A stretch of 64,000 nt of DNA from Mermis nigrescens (lineage: Eukaryota > Nematoda > Enoplea > Mermithida > Mermithidae), in contig JAVLUZ010000745.1 in assembly GCA_036768485.1 (NCBI GenBank), positions 1 to 64,000 of the forward strand. Direction: 5' to 3'. Shown in pieces: positions 1 to 11,587 of this stretch (within the stretch, counting starts at the first letter, position 1; each line of letters opens with the position of its first letter). Position numbers and translations under genes: made by a program. A model generated the notes under the pieces. That model saw only the letters and a list, made by a program, of their open reading frames with translations, was not told the DNA's origin and made no database searches.

Positions 1-850
1 AGTGCTAAAATAATACCAATAGAATCTGTACAGTTTCTAGTCAATTCCGCACTTTTGCAGAAAAAATTTTTGATTTGTCTCGATTCTTGGCCTTCATTTT
101 GCCTTGATTCACCCTATAAATTTCCCATTTTTTTATTCCATAAGGACCAGCCTAACCATTTTTTCGTGGGCGTGTCTGAAACCTAAGCTTAAAATTATTT
201 TCAAATGAGAGTGAGCTTATGTGTACATACATTAACATCATTCATCTTCCTTCAGAAACTAATTGTCAGGCTACATTACAGATTGGTCAAGGAAGACATA
301 CATTTATATATGTATATGATCTTGGGGAGGGGCGTTCATTCTCCCTCAGAAAAGTTTTTACCCCTGGTTTGTTTAACCCTCCTCCAGAACTCGCGATTCT
401 CCAAAAAATAAGTTTTAGGAAAATTCGTAGAAAATTTGCTCAAATTTGTAAAACTTTCGGCGCTTCGTGCCGTCGGCTCATTTCTTGACTATATTTCGTT
501 TAATTTAATGGGATTTCGCTAAGTTTTTAGAATTCTGTTATGGTTTCACGCACTGGAAAGATGGAGCATTGTCAGAAACGCCGAAAACTTATGTTTTTGA
601 CGCGTATCCACCTTTTTTGAGTCCAAAAAGCACATTAAAATTTCAACCCCCCAGAATTCCCTACAGCAGTGCAAATCTGGTCAGAAACGTCGAACATTCT
701 GTGGTTTTAATCAATCTAAATTGAAAAGCTGTTTGTAGCGTGAGAGATCAGATTAATTTTGGTGGGTCCTTTCAAGATCATAGCGTTCTGATAAGCGAAT
801 ATGAGCCACAATTAGCGGGCTGCACATGGGGGGGTTGGAGTAGTCTAGAC
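1..850. other. Non-coding stretch, left edge
   Basis: 1-145 is the 3' part of a family C repeat. The rest is AT-rich, with a CGGCGCTTCGTGCCG palindrome near 458. The open frames here are short and unlike known proteins. Confidence 0.5.
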
Positions 851-1020
851 CATAGGTGGGCAGCACAAAAATTCTAAAAGGGTTGCAAAAGGTAAAAAAA
901 TGGTCTCAAAAATAAGGTATGACGAAAAAACTCCATTTTTCAACGTTTCTCTCCGAGCACTATCCGTTAACATCAAAAATTGCGAAGAAAACCAAAAAAA
1001 TTTCGAAAACTGAGAAACCC
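851..1020 (+). mobile_element. Family A MITE, 3'-truncated
   Basis: Starts CATAGGTGGGCAGCAC and follows the family body to the AAAAAATTTCGAAAA stretch. The G-rich tail is missing and a family C segment follows. Confidence 0.75.
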
Positions 1021-1256
1021 CATGCCGAGGCGTGGAAAACAAGGCAAAATAAAGGTCAAAAATGGATAAAAATCAAAAATTTCCTTTAAAAATGCTTATT
1101 AAAATGCGCAGGTGTATATAACCTAGTTTCAACGCTATTTTAGCGCTCATGCCAGTTTTTCAACTCATTTGGGCCCAAAAAAGCTCAATTCTTGACCCAC
1201 CCCCAGACCAGCTGATCCCCCTCTTCCAGATCGACTATGCTGTGCACCTAGGGTCG
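1021..1256 (-). mobile_element. Family C repeat
   Basis: On minus it contains GTGCACAGCATAGTCGATCTGG, split here as AGCATAGTCGATC then GATCAGCTGGTCTGGGGGTG, and a CCTTTATTTTGCCTTG end. The same modules lie at 1438-1700 and 7855-8105. Confidence 0.6.
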
Positions 1257-1437
1257 CCACGCCACATACGTATTGATCCGCACCATAATCCATTTTCTCA
1301 TAAATGTTTGAATTGTTGTGCTAACCAATGAAAACCATGTATGAATAGTTTCCTTACACTTCTTATATATCTATATTAAATAGTTTGCGCCGTCTTGCTG
1401 TACGTGAAGCTTCATAAAATAGTGATCCTACATATGT

Positions 1438-1700
1438 ATGCGCAGCATGGTCGATATAGCCGTGCCAGCCGGTCTGAAGGGGAGGGGTAATAAATGAGCA
1501 TTTTTGGGCCAAAATTACCTCAGAGTTAAGTGCTAAAATAGCGTTAAAACGAAGTAATTATACAGTCTATATACAATTTAAGGCACTTTCGAAGAAAATT
1601 CTGAATACTAACCCATTCTCGGCCTTCATTTCGCCTCATTTGAAAAATTTACTATTTTCCAATTCCTGTGGTCATAGACCCTATTAAACCACCCACATGC
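1438..1700 (+). mobile_element. Family C repeat
   Basis: AGCATGGTCGATATAGCC at the start, GCGTTAAAACGAAGTAATTA in the middle, TCTCGGCCTTCATTTCGCCT near the end. Non-coding. Confidence 0.6.
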
Positions 1701-2580
1701 ATGTCTGGTGCCAACTGCCAACCAATTTGTTTATTTTTTTAAACGCATAAACACCCCTCCAATCAGTTCAAAAATGTCCATATGTACATTTAAACTGCCG
1801 ACAATTGTCTCGCGCTCCACAGCACGTCAACGAGGAATGCGAATCCATTCAGCACTGAACACGAGTACATTCAGAAATTGTACATTTTTGTACATTTTCT
1901 CCGCAAGTTGCATAACATTACATAAAATATGCGGAGCATATGTCCATTGTCCGTTTTCATTTGGACACTCACTCAGCACACTGTTGGACCATTGATGCAA
2001 GCTGCGGACTGCGAGTCCATTGTACAATGTGCAATGTTACATTTGCTCCGAACGCGGCATTAAAAAAGGGACTGCGGAGCACAGGCTAAGCCGAAACAGG
2101 TATGCACTATCGCGCTACCTGTTTCGTATTAGATCGTTTATGATCTCAACATTAAAATCGATCTGAATGAAGCATTCAAGTATGTAAAAACCGTCGAAAA
2201 AAGGAAATTTTTCGAAATTTGTGAACTTTCAAAGAACCGTTTCAAGATGGATCAAAATATTCTTTTATCAACTATTCCAGAACTGAAATTAGGAAAATTT
2301 GGTTCGGTAACCTAGTATGCAAATGGTGGAATTCATTACCTCACGATACTAGATGCTCAGACTCTTTAAACTCTTTTATAAATAAGTTAGAAGAAACCGA
2401 CCTAACATTTTTTTTGCCGGGGGTCAATTCAAATGGCATCACTGCCCAAGTGACCTCCTGTAGAACATAGTATTAATGCTTTTTCCTTCGTTTTTTCTTT
2501 TTTTAAAAAAACTTCAAATAACGTTCTCATTTTTTCGCTTTTTTCTTCCTTAATTGCCTTTCGTAATCACGTGTTAACAC
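1701..2580. other. Non-coding stretch
   Basis: Repeated TGTACATTT- and GAGTCCATT-like words between 1770 and 2045 suggest an old repeat. No gene seen. Confidence 0.4.
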
Positions 2581-2846
2581 CACACCTGGGCGTGGGGGAT
2601 TTGGGGTATGCAACCCCCAGAAACCAAAATACCCCCCCCCCAGAAATCAAAATACCCCCCAGAATTCAATTTTTGAAATTTTTTTTCGTTTTTTTCGCAA
2701 TTTTTTATGCCAATGGATAGTGCTTGATGAGAAACGTCGAAAAATGGCGTTTTTATCGCCATACCACCATTTTTAAGGCCATTTTTCGACCTTCAAAAAA
2801 ATCTTGCACCCCCCTCCCCCCACAATTTTCTTGCTGCCCACGTATG
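2581..2846 (-). mobile_element. Family A MITE
   Basis: Starts CACACCTGGGCGTGGGGG and ends TGCCCACGTATG. No convincing 8-bp duplication. Confidence 0.85.
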
Positions 2847-4247
2847 GACACACCTATACTTTCGTAATTTAAAGTTCGTTATAATTTGCGCCATGTTCAC
2901 ATTAATCCTTACCTTTTATTACTTATTGCGTTACTTATGTTTCTACGAAATAAACCTACCTAAACCTACCTAAAAGGTAATGTGCCCGCGAGTCTGGCGC
3001 CTATGCATCGATTCTGGGAATTTATGGTAAGCTGATGTCGCCTTATGCTCGGACATACACGGCTCCAATTGTAGTTTATTTACTCGCGTCACAGATCTCG
3101 CACCACGTGGCATTTATGATTAATATTTTCGCCTCTTATCTCTGTCGCACAACTGAATAAACGTTGTATTGACATAAAGACAAATTGATCATTTTTCCTG
3201 TCTGTTCACTGTACCACGCTCTTTCGTTCTATTTGTGCGTGTATACATTTTTTCTAATAACGCTGCAAAGCATTCAGGCCGTTTGTTATTGCTGAATAAA
3301 CCAATATTTTTTGCCTACTGATTTACTTATGTTTTGACACGGTTTAGAACTTGAATAATATTCATGCATTTTATCGGAGCGGTTTTTTCTTCCCGTATAA
3401 TAGTTGTATAATGCCATAATAATATTTTATTATAGTTGCATATCCAGCCGTAAATGGTTAATGATGAATATTTATTTGTGAATATGAAATAAACATGTAA
3501 TATGTGATTCAATGTTGAATGAAATTATGCTCGTGCAATATAGATGTAGTTAAGTATAATTTGTATAATAAATAATTACATAAATAAATGAAAATTAATA
3601 TTTGTGAATATTTTCGGATGTTAATGTAAAAGGTGTTACGCCGAACGAGCATTATTATGATTAAATGTATAGAAATGAGCAATTGCATAGCTACAATAAG
3701 CTCTGCTTTAATTGACTTAATTTTTTCTTTTCTAAATAGCGAAATAAATTATTGGAATAGCATTTTTTCATCTTCCTATTTTAGGACTGTTTAAACAAAC
3801 TTTTGGAGTGCTCAAAAGGGAAAAAGCGATAGCTTTGAGTAAAATTCACATTCTGAAAAGCGGCGTTAAGTAATAGGAAGTATGTCAAAGGTCAGCGCTT
3901 AACTCTACGGGGTCACCAGACCAAACTTCGTCGTCACAGCTGGAGAAAGTTAAGATGTCTTAAAAGTCACAGCTGGAAGCTAAGATGTCATAAAGTTTAT
4001 GCAAAAATGGTAACAGCGATTAATGCCAAGTTTTAACCTACAGTTTCTGTAGACATTAATGGCAAAGGCAAATTATTTCAAGCATTTTCGAAAAAATGCG
4101 ATTTCTGTCCATCTCGATTCTGCCTATAAGTTTGCACAGATTACCGTCTTTGCTACATTATTTACAATGCAAAGTCAAAAAGCTTCTAATTTATTTAGCT
4201 TTTTCCACTTACGTACGCTACATTTTGTACCGTGATTTTTTGGTAAC
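2847..4247. other. Non-coding stretch
   Basis: AT-rich. A short direct repeat GTCACAGCTGGA...AAGATGTC lies at about 3935-3990, and a weak family C trace at 4010-4140. No gene seen. Confidence 0.4.
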
Positions 4248-5936
4248 GTCCCGGGTGACCGACAGTCCCGGGTGACCGACAGTCCCGGGTCACCGACAGT
4301 CCCGGGTCACCGACAGTCCCGGGTCACCGACAAATAGTATAAAAATAGATCTGTCAATCAAAAAATTCCCGAGTGACCGACAGTACCTACTGGCCGACTG
4401 TTCCGAATGGCCGACAGTCCCGGGTGGCCGACTGTACCGGTTGGCCGACAGTCCCGAGTGGCCGACACTGTACCGGGTGATCGATAGATGACATGAAAAT
4501 TCCCAAATGACCCGGTTGTACTATCATCATAGGTGGGCAGCACCGAAATTCTAGGGGGGGTGAAAAATTTTCAAAAAGTCGAAAAATGGTCCAAACAGTG
4601 GTCGTATGGCGAAAAAACACTATTTTTCGACGTTTCTCATCAAGCACTATCCAATGGCATCAAAAAATCGCTAAAAAAGCAAAAAAAATTTTCAAAATTT
4701 AAATTCTGGGGGGGGGGTATTTCAACTTCTGGGGGGTGCATACCCCCAAACTCCCCACGCCCATGTGTGACTATAACTATGAATAAATATTTTTTCAAAA
4801 TCAAAATACGTAATTTTTCCATTCTCTTAGAATAGCAATAAAGTTTGCACTTGCATGAATGTGAATATAAACTTATTACATGTACATATTGTATTGTACA
4901 TAAACTTATTAAATGTGCATATTTACTAACAATTTTGTATCAAATATCAAATATTCATTTTTGTCCAGTTGTCTTAAAGATCTCGATTTACTTATATTTT
5001 TGTGCGCGTTAAATTCGGCCTACATCGTAGTTTCACATGCGCTATGGAATGCATAAGCAATAAATCGCGTTTTCAGAATCAAAAAATTCTAAAAATAAAA
5101 CCTCATTTGCATTTCAAATCGGGCGGATACTTAATCCTTTTTTGTCAAAATAAACATTTTAAGTGGAGCGTTGCACAGTATTTTCGAAAACTGAGAAACT
5201 GGCTGCACAAAAGTCTTGGCTACGCCTCTGTTTTTGGTTAAATGGCGAGTAAATCATTTGATGGCACTTTCGCAGCACTGAAGTTACACAAATATGTAGC
5301 TGTAATTTTGCAGCCAAAATAAGTTTAAGTAGGATAGCACTAAAATATTACGAAACGTAAATAATAGGCCTTTTTTTTACCAAATCCTGCATGTTTTAAA
5401 TTTGCTATGAATTCATATAGGCAATTTTATTGCATTGGTAAAACTATTTATGTGCATAAATACGTACCTACTTGAAAAGGCATTAATTTTCCGAAATCAT
5501 TAGTCACTTAAGAATTTTCATGACAATTTTATTATTATACCACTTGTCGGTCACTCCGGGACTGTCGGCCACCCGGTACAGTCGGCCACCCAGGATGAAT
5601 TCATATAGGCAATTTTATTGCATTGGTAAAACTATTTATGTGCATAAATACGTACCTACTTGAAAAGGCATTAATTTTCCGAAATCATTAGTCACTTAAG
5701 AATTTTCATGACAATTTTATTATTATACCACTTGTCGGTCACCCGGGACTGTCGGCCACCCGGTACAGTCGGCCACCCGGGACTGTCGGCCACCCGGTAT
5801 AGCCGGTCACCCAGGACTGTCGGCCAGACGGGAATTTTTTTATTGACAGATCTATTCTTAAAACCATTTGTCGGTCACCCGGGACTGTCGGTCACCCGGG
5901 ACTGTCGGTCACTCGGGACTGTCGGTCACCCGGGAC
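4248..5936. mobile_element. Element with inverted ends made of 17-bp tandem repeats
   Basis: The left arm (4248-4520) is a tandem array of CCCGGGTGACCGACAGT, then an AGATCTGTCAATCAAAAAAT spacer and a second array with GGCCGACAGT units. The right arm (5540-5936) is the same order inverted. About 145 bp beside the right arm (from 5407) is repeated 188 bp further on. A family A MITE sits in the left arm. No coding sequence or clear target duplication seen. I do not recognise the superfamily. Confidence 0.7.
4528..4769 (+). mobile_element. Family A MITE inside the tandem-end element
   Basis: CATAGGTGGGCAGCACC to CGCCCATGTGTG, with an imperfect duplication ACTATCAT/ACTATAAC. Confidence 0.85.
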
Positions 5937-6324
5937 ACAATCGATTTTTTTAGTGAGAATTCAAAATGCGGTTAACTCAATAATAAAATAAAATTTTTTG
6001 ATTTATTTCTTGACATACTTATATGTGGTGCATGATTAGATATTCCGCAATTTACAGCACGCTTCATCAGGTCTTTCTCTTCGTCAAACCGATTTTCTTC
6101 CAACTGTACATGACCAGAATTCGACTGCTCCCGAGAATTAAATTTCCAAAAATAACCTTTTTCTATATTTTTGATGCCAACGGATAGATCTAGAAAAGAC
6201 ATTTCAACAATTCCTGTTTTGTCGTTACCATCAACTGTTGAAATATTTGGCCCTTTAAAAATTTTTTGTCTCCATAATTTAGTAGCGGATGCAGCATAAA
6301 GTATCTTAACTTTTTTTAAACGGA

Positions 6325-7072
6325 CAGAAACAGTGATCGGGATGCACAACCGCCTTATAGTTCACAACCGTCGCATAATACAGAACCGACGAAATCGAGA
6401 TTGAACAAGAATTGTGTCTTAGATCAGGTGTAAATACGCGTAAAACATATAACTTGTGCAGAATTCTCGTTTAATCAATTAGAATACAGTAAAAGTCGTT
6501 TTTGGGAATATAAATGACTAACTAAGAAACAAACCAGTACGAATTTGTGAATTATATATGCATTCTAGAAACTTCTGTCATAGCAAAATCTTTTCGTGTT
6601 GGTGTAGCAATAATGTGCTTACTATTAAATATGTAACGGTTCTACGTGTGTACATACTTGGGATGAACATTTGACCGTTGAATGCCCCCAGAAAATCCGT
6701 TTGAATTACCTTCTCAGAAAATTCGTTAAATTTTCGGTAAAACTCAGGAATTTGAGCCTGTGTGTATTAGTTGTACATTCAAGCGTCGAAAATTGGACAC
6801 CTTTGAGCCAAGAATGAGCTATAAAAAACGCACTTTTCACAATTTTACTATGAATCGACAGTTCTGGGGGATTAAAGCCATATTGCGGGGGTCAGTAGTC
6901 ATTCTAGAGGGTCAACCCCAAAGAACATACGCATATAATATGTACAGCGATTTATGATCTATGCGGCGGTTCTGTATTATGCGGCTGTTGTAAATCATGT
7001 GGCGGTTGTGCTTTTAAATGCGGCGGTTCTGTACTATGCGGCGGTTGTGAAAATGTGACGGTTGTGCATCCG
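6325..7072. mobile_element. Putative element with tandem-repeat inverted ends
   Basis: The left end has CAGTGATCGGGATGCACAAC and then units such as CGCATAATACAGAACCG. The right end (6960-7072) holds the inverse units, ATGCGGCGGTTCTGTA repeated about six times, ending GGTTGTGCATCC. The right terminus is degraded, so the boundaries are approximate. Confidence 0.5.
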
Positions 7073-7384
7073 ACCCGAAATAGATTTCTGAATCTATCTG
7101 CGCAAAATCGAGTTTTCTCTAACTTTTTCCACTGCCAGCTTTTACTGAGAATTTTTCTTATGCAGTGCTGCTTCAGCAAAAATTTTAAAATTGATACAAT
7201 TTTGTGTAGAAAAGTGCTTTTGATTTCGTGTAAATTTTTCGTGCTATTTTAATCATGAAGTATACGCAAAATAATAGTTTGGGACCGAAATTATTATTCC
7301 TTCGGGAAAATTATGCAAATTAATCAATGATTAATAAATTATTGAAAATTACAGGTACATATCTAAATAAACAGGATATGGATA

Positions 7385-7620
7385 ACTCCCTCCCATTTCG
7401 TTCCCACACAATTCACCCCCTACAATTCGCCCCCAAATACAACTCGCACCCACACAACTGCCCCCCCCCCATAACTAGCCTCCGTACAACTCGCTCCCAC
7501 ACGCAGCTCGCCTCCCCACAACTCATCCCACACCACTAGGGTTGCCCCCGTCCCCCACAACTCACCTCCCACACAAGTCGTCCCCCACTTTTAAGTCACC
7601 CCCTCACAACTCGCCGTTGG
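7385..7620 (+). repeat. Degenerate tandem repeat of ACAACTCGCCCCCAC
   Basis: Roughly 16 imperfect units of 13-16 bp, strongly C-rich on this strand. The open frame through it is repeat translation, not a gene. Confidence 0.7.
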
Positions 7621-7854
7621 CACTTCAAGCCAAGGGTTCGTGATTGTTAATGCAATTATGTATTTTAAAGTTTATTTGGGAGCTTCACAGAGAATCTTAT
7701 CTATTATTTTGTCCAGTCAGACACGCTTGTGAGGGAAAGAGGTCTAGACACATGGAAAAATCGGAACTTTTTAGAGAAACTGAGACGAAGTAAAGGTTCA
7801 GCAAAACACCCGAATTTAAGGTTTTTTTGATCCCAATAGGCTTATTGTTTTCTG

Positions 7855-8105
7855 TCCTCGACCATATAGGTCACAGCATGGCCGATCTGGAGTTGGGGTC
7901 AGCTGGTCTGGCAGGGGGGTTAAGGTCGAGTGTTGTATTCAAAATGAATTCAAAAATTGGTATCAGCGCTATAATAGCGTAAAAACTGCGTTATTACACT
8001 GTTTCTGGTCAGTTTGAAGCACGTTTAACGAAAATTTTCAATCTTCACCCATTTTCGGCCCTCATTTTGCCTCATTTCCCCGATTAATTTCCTCCAAATC
8101 GGCTA
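7855..8105 (+). mobile_element. Family C repeat
   Basis: TAGGTCACAGCATGGCCGAT, then GGTCAGCTGGTCTGGCAGGG and TTTTCGGCCCTCATTTTGCC. Best preserved copy. Partial copies lie at 1-145, 20380-20460 and 36880-36965. Confidence 0.65.
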
Positions 8106-8404
8106 TGCTGCGTCTCCATGCTTATGTCGTTGCAGCAACTACTGAATAATATATTGTATTCAACGCTGCTTATTCCATGATATGTATTCAGCTGCTGCAT
8201 TTGTATGCTAGATGTTTGCTAATATTTGCTTCACTAAACTTTAAGAATATTATTTAATTTTGGGTTCACAGTATCCTATTCGTGCTCGTCTCTTGTAATG
8301 TTTTGCTGAGCAATTTTAATACATCATACTGACTCAGCAAAGGACCGAATTCAAATTTTCTGTTGATAATAACTATAAGATTAAAAATTAATAAAAATTC
8401 AGAG

Positions 8405-10143
8405 CAGTGATCGTACGGGGACCCCGACCCCGAAAAACCCCGGCCTAAACCCCGACCCCGACCCCGACCGGGGGCATGATTTTTCGAGTCGGGGTTGAAC
8501 CTTTTTCGGGGTGAAATATAGCATTTTATTTGTTGGTACATAGAAGAATTGTATAAATAGAAAATAAATTCGGAACAAGGGCTATTCATTCACCAGCAAA
8601 ATTAACATGTTAAACTCGACACTCGCGATATTTATAAAAAGTACGCCTGGTCGCCATGTTGTTAAGACGTACATACATGTTCGCATATTTTCCATTATGA
8701 AGTGCGCTGAAATTACTGCGTAATCACAGGCGTAGCCGGGGGGAATGGAGGCACATGCCCCCGGAATTTTTCAGAAATTATGTTGATTTTTCTGGCGCAA
8801 TGTGTTCAGAACATTGAGTTTAAAAAGGCACAAACGTCAAAATTTTCTCAGCGCTTCGCGCCGAGTCATTATTATTTATTGTTATACAGATCCAATGAAT
8901 TAAAAAGCTTGAATCTGTTAAAATAATCTAGCACTTCGCAGCACTTTAGTGATTTAATGCACTATTAGTTCATTGAATGAAACTGCACATGCTTGTTGAA
9001 CATGATAGTAAAAGTTCGAAAATGTTTGCGTACCAATTTATCTATTCTCTGCTTTGTTTATCTTTCTTTACAAGGACACATAATTCTATTTTAAATGAAA
9101 AGAAAGGCCACATTTTCTTGTGTTTTTGCGCATTTTCTGTTTTCTTAATTAGTTAATAAGAAGGCCACAAATGGGCCTGAAAATGGTAAGAACGAAATTC
9201 TCATTGATACATCTTTCAATGACTTATTGGTTGCGACCCGTTGCTGCGCTACATACTTAGCAGAGGTCGAAAAACGCATTTCAGCTCAGAAGTTTTGTGC
9301 AGTGTAGGTGTTCATCAATTTTAAGTTTTTTTGGACTTAATTCAGAACCGAGATTTTGCCAATTTGCGAAAATTTTAACTTGAAAATTAGAGTGCTTTTT
9401 TACAAAATTTTCGGGGGTTCTGCTCTGGACCTCGCTGGTGGGGCTTGAGCGCGCCACCCCAGACCCCCAGCCGTACAATCTCGTTCTACATGTTGAAAGA
9501 GATTTTTAGGAGGACAGAAAAGGTAAAAGGATTAGGAATTTTTAAAAATTTTCGGCGCTTCGCGCCGCAATTAGTTCATCTGTTCTGTATGATTTAAGTG
9601 GTATAAATTGAGTTTAAAGAGTAAAAACGTCAAAATTTTCCTCCGCTTAGCACCGCCGATTATTGTCTTAGGGCGGTAAAATATGACTGAATTTCTTTAT
9701 GCTTTGCGCCACTTATGATTTCCGAACTGTTTGTCAATAAAAAGGCGTAAATTCTACATGAAAACAGTAAAAATTTCGAAAATTTTTGGCGCTTCGCGCC
9801 ATTGGCTCCTCTACAATCAGCGCGCCGTAGAAAACCGTTAAGAAAAAGCTGCGGAAGAATACGAAACAAGCGAGTGCGATTAGTGATTAAAATTGAAAGT
9901 AATGCTAAATTGCTAAAACCATGTTTGAACTTGGAATGAAAATAAAATGTTGAACATAACCAGCTTTATTAGTATGCTCTACAAACAAGTGAAGGTATCG
10001 TTTTTATCCTTTTCAAATTGGTATGTAATCATGCAATGCTAATTGTTAATCTTCAACCCCGACCCCGACCCCGAAAACCGGGGTTTTTCATCCCCGACCC
10101 CGACCCCCGATCGGGGTGAAAATCTGACCCCGTACGATCACTG
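8405..10143. mobile_element. Non-autonomous hAT-like element
   Basis: Perfect 16-bp inverted ends CAGTGATCGTACGGGG, followed inward by ACCCCG repeats at both ends. An exact 8-bp duplication ATTCAGAG lies at 8397-8404 and 10144-10151. It is 1739 bp with no transposase. The ends resemble those of the autonomous hAT at 41290-46731 (CAGTGAT then G/C-rich repeats). Confidence 0.93.
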
Positions 10144-10151
10144 ATTCAGAG

Positions 10152-10696
10152 TTCCTTGCTAAAGTGCTTAAAATAGACTCTTTGAAATGTACATTAAGGC
10201 TATTCAAGCTATTTTCATGTTCCTGCCCATCTTGTGGTGATCGTACTTGACATAAATCCCCTGACCGACCCGAATAAAGGAACGGAGATGATGTAATGTA
10301 TCTGTGCTGGGTTTGATCCCTTAATCACCTCCAGATGCTGGTACTTTTTCGGAACTTACTGAGTGTACGGTTCTCCCTATACCTTCCATCTTACTACCTT
10401 TCGTGATCGTTAAAACTCGCACCTACGTGCTATTTATCGCGTCCAGTAGTATTCTTCTCTTTGCTTTCTTTCTATTTATTTATCTTTTATTCTTATCTAT
10501 TTATTTAACGATTATCATTCATTTTTATTCGCTTTTATTTTAATTCATGCTTCTCTTTTCCTTTTAGTCTCTTTTTTATGTCATTTTGGTTGCTTTATAT
10601 TATCTTGGAATGTGCAGGGGCCGATCTTTCAGCTGGGTCTGGGTCTCTGACTTATATATACATGAGTTGCACACCTTCGCAATAGCCCATCCCAGC
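10152..10696. other. Non-coding stretch before uridine phosphorylase
   Basis: Pyrimidine-rich from 10440 to 10580 (TTTATTTATC-like). I see no convincing exon or promoter for the downstream gene. Confidence 0.35.
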
Positions 10697-10975
10697 CACA
10701 CGTGGGTGTCAGGAGGGCGTGGGGGGTTTGGGGGTATGCATCCCTCTGAAGGCCGAATACCCCCAGGATCCCAGGAACGAAATACCCCTACCCCCAGAAT
10801 TCGATTTTTAAATTTTTATGTTTATTTCAGCAATTTTTTGATGCAAATGGATAGTGCTCGATAAGAAAAGTTTGAAAAATGATGTTTTTTCGCCATGTCA
10901 CCATTTTTACGACCATTTTTTGACCTCTCAAAAATCTTGCACATCTCCCGAGAAGTTTGGTGCTGCCCACCTATG
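10697..10975 (-). mobile_element. Family A MITE
   Basis: CACACGTGGGTGTCAGG to TGCCCACCTATG, with the exact duplication ATCCCAGC on both sides. Confidence 0.93.
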
Positions 10976-11283
10976 ATCCCAGCCCGTACATGGAATGGGC
11001 TGACATGAAAGCTGGAACGGGTTGATTTGGTTGAGCTGATTAAAAAATAGGCGAAAACAGTGGAAAATCAAAGAAAATTGTATTTTCTATGCCATTCAAC
11101 CCAACTTAGGATCAACCAACCTTTGAGAGCACATAGTTGGATGGGCTGAAGCGTTGGCTATTGCCCGGGTTGTTGCTTACTTTATGGGACCTCATCTTAC
11201 TTGGCCATGTAATATTTCATTTAAAATGTATAAATTATAATTATAATGTTATAATTAAATGTTTTACTGTAAGGTATAGAGCG

Positions 11284-11587
11284 ATGGCTGTTAACAATGG
11301 TAATGCGCAACACGCTGAAATCAACGAACACCTGAAGCTTCTAGAAAACGACGTTTTGTATCATTTCGGAATGAGTACGAAAACGCACGATTTCGTCGGC
11401 TTATTTGGCGACGTACGATTTGTGTGCTGCGGCGGTTCAGCCAATCGAATGAAAAAATGCGCCCAAATTTTAGCCGAAGCGTTGCCGTCACCGCCTGCTG
11501 ATTGGACGGAACCAAAGAATTTATGCCAATCGGACCGCTACGTTATTTACAAAGTGGGGCCGGTATTGTGCGCTAGTCATGGAATCG
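11284..11587 (+). CDS. UPP: Uridine phosphorylase exon 1 (residues 1-101)
   Basis: Starts at the ATG reading MAVNNGNAQ; the reading frame is open further upstream but homology begins only about here. It carries the N-terminal region with LLENDVLYHFG and GDVRFVCCGGSANRMK. It ends after the first base of a Gly codon at a GTGAAT donor (11588), in the middle of the conserved SHGIGIPS segment, which confirms the boundary. Confidence 0.88.

Noticed and set aside
4387..4647. ORFs over the 17-bp repeats
   Set aside because: Periodic translation of tandem repeats (DCRPxGTVG) on either strand.
4248..5936. CRISPR-like array of 17-bp repeats
   Set aside because: The repeats are contiguous with no unique spacers and occur as two inverted arms of a transposon-like element in eukaryotic DNA.
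8266..8589. 107-codon minus ORF with GRGRGLGRG run
   Set aside because: The Gly-Arg run is the CCCCGAC subterminal repeat of the 8405-10143 element.
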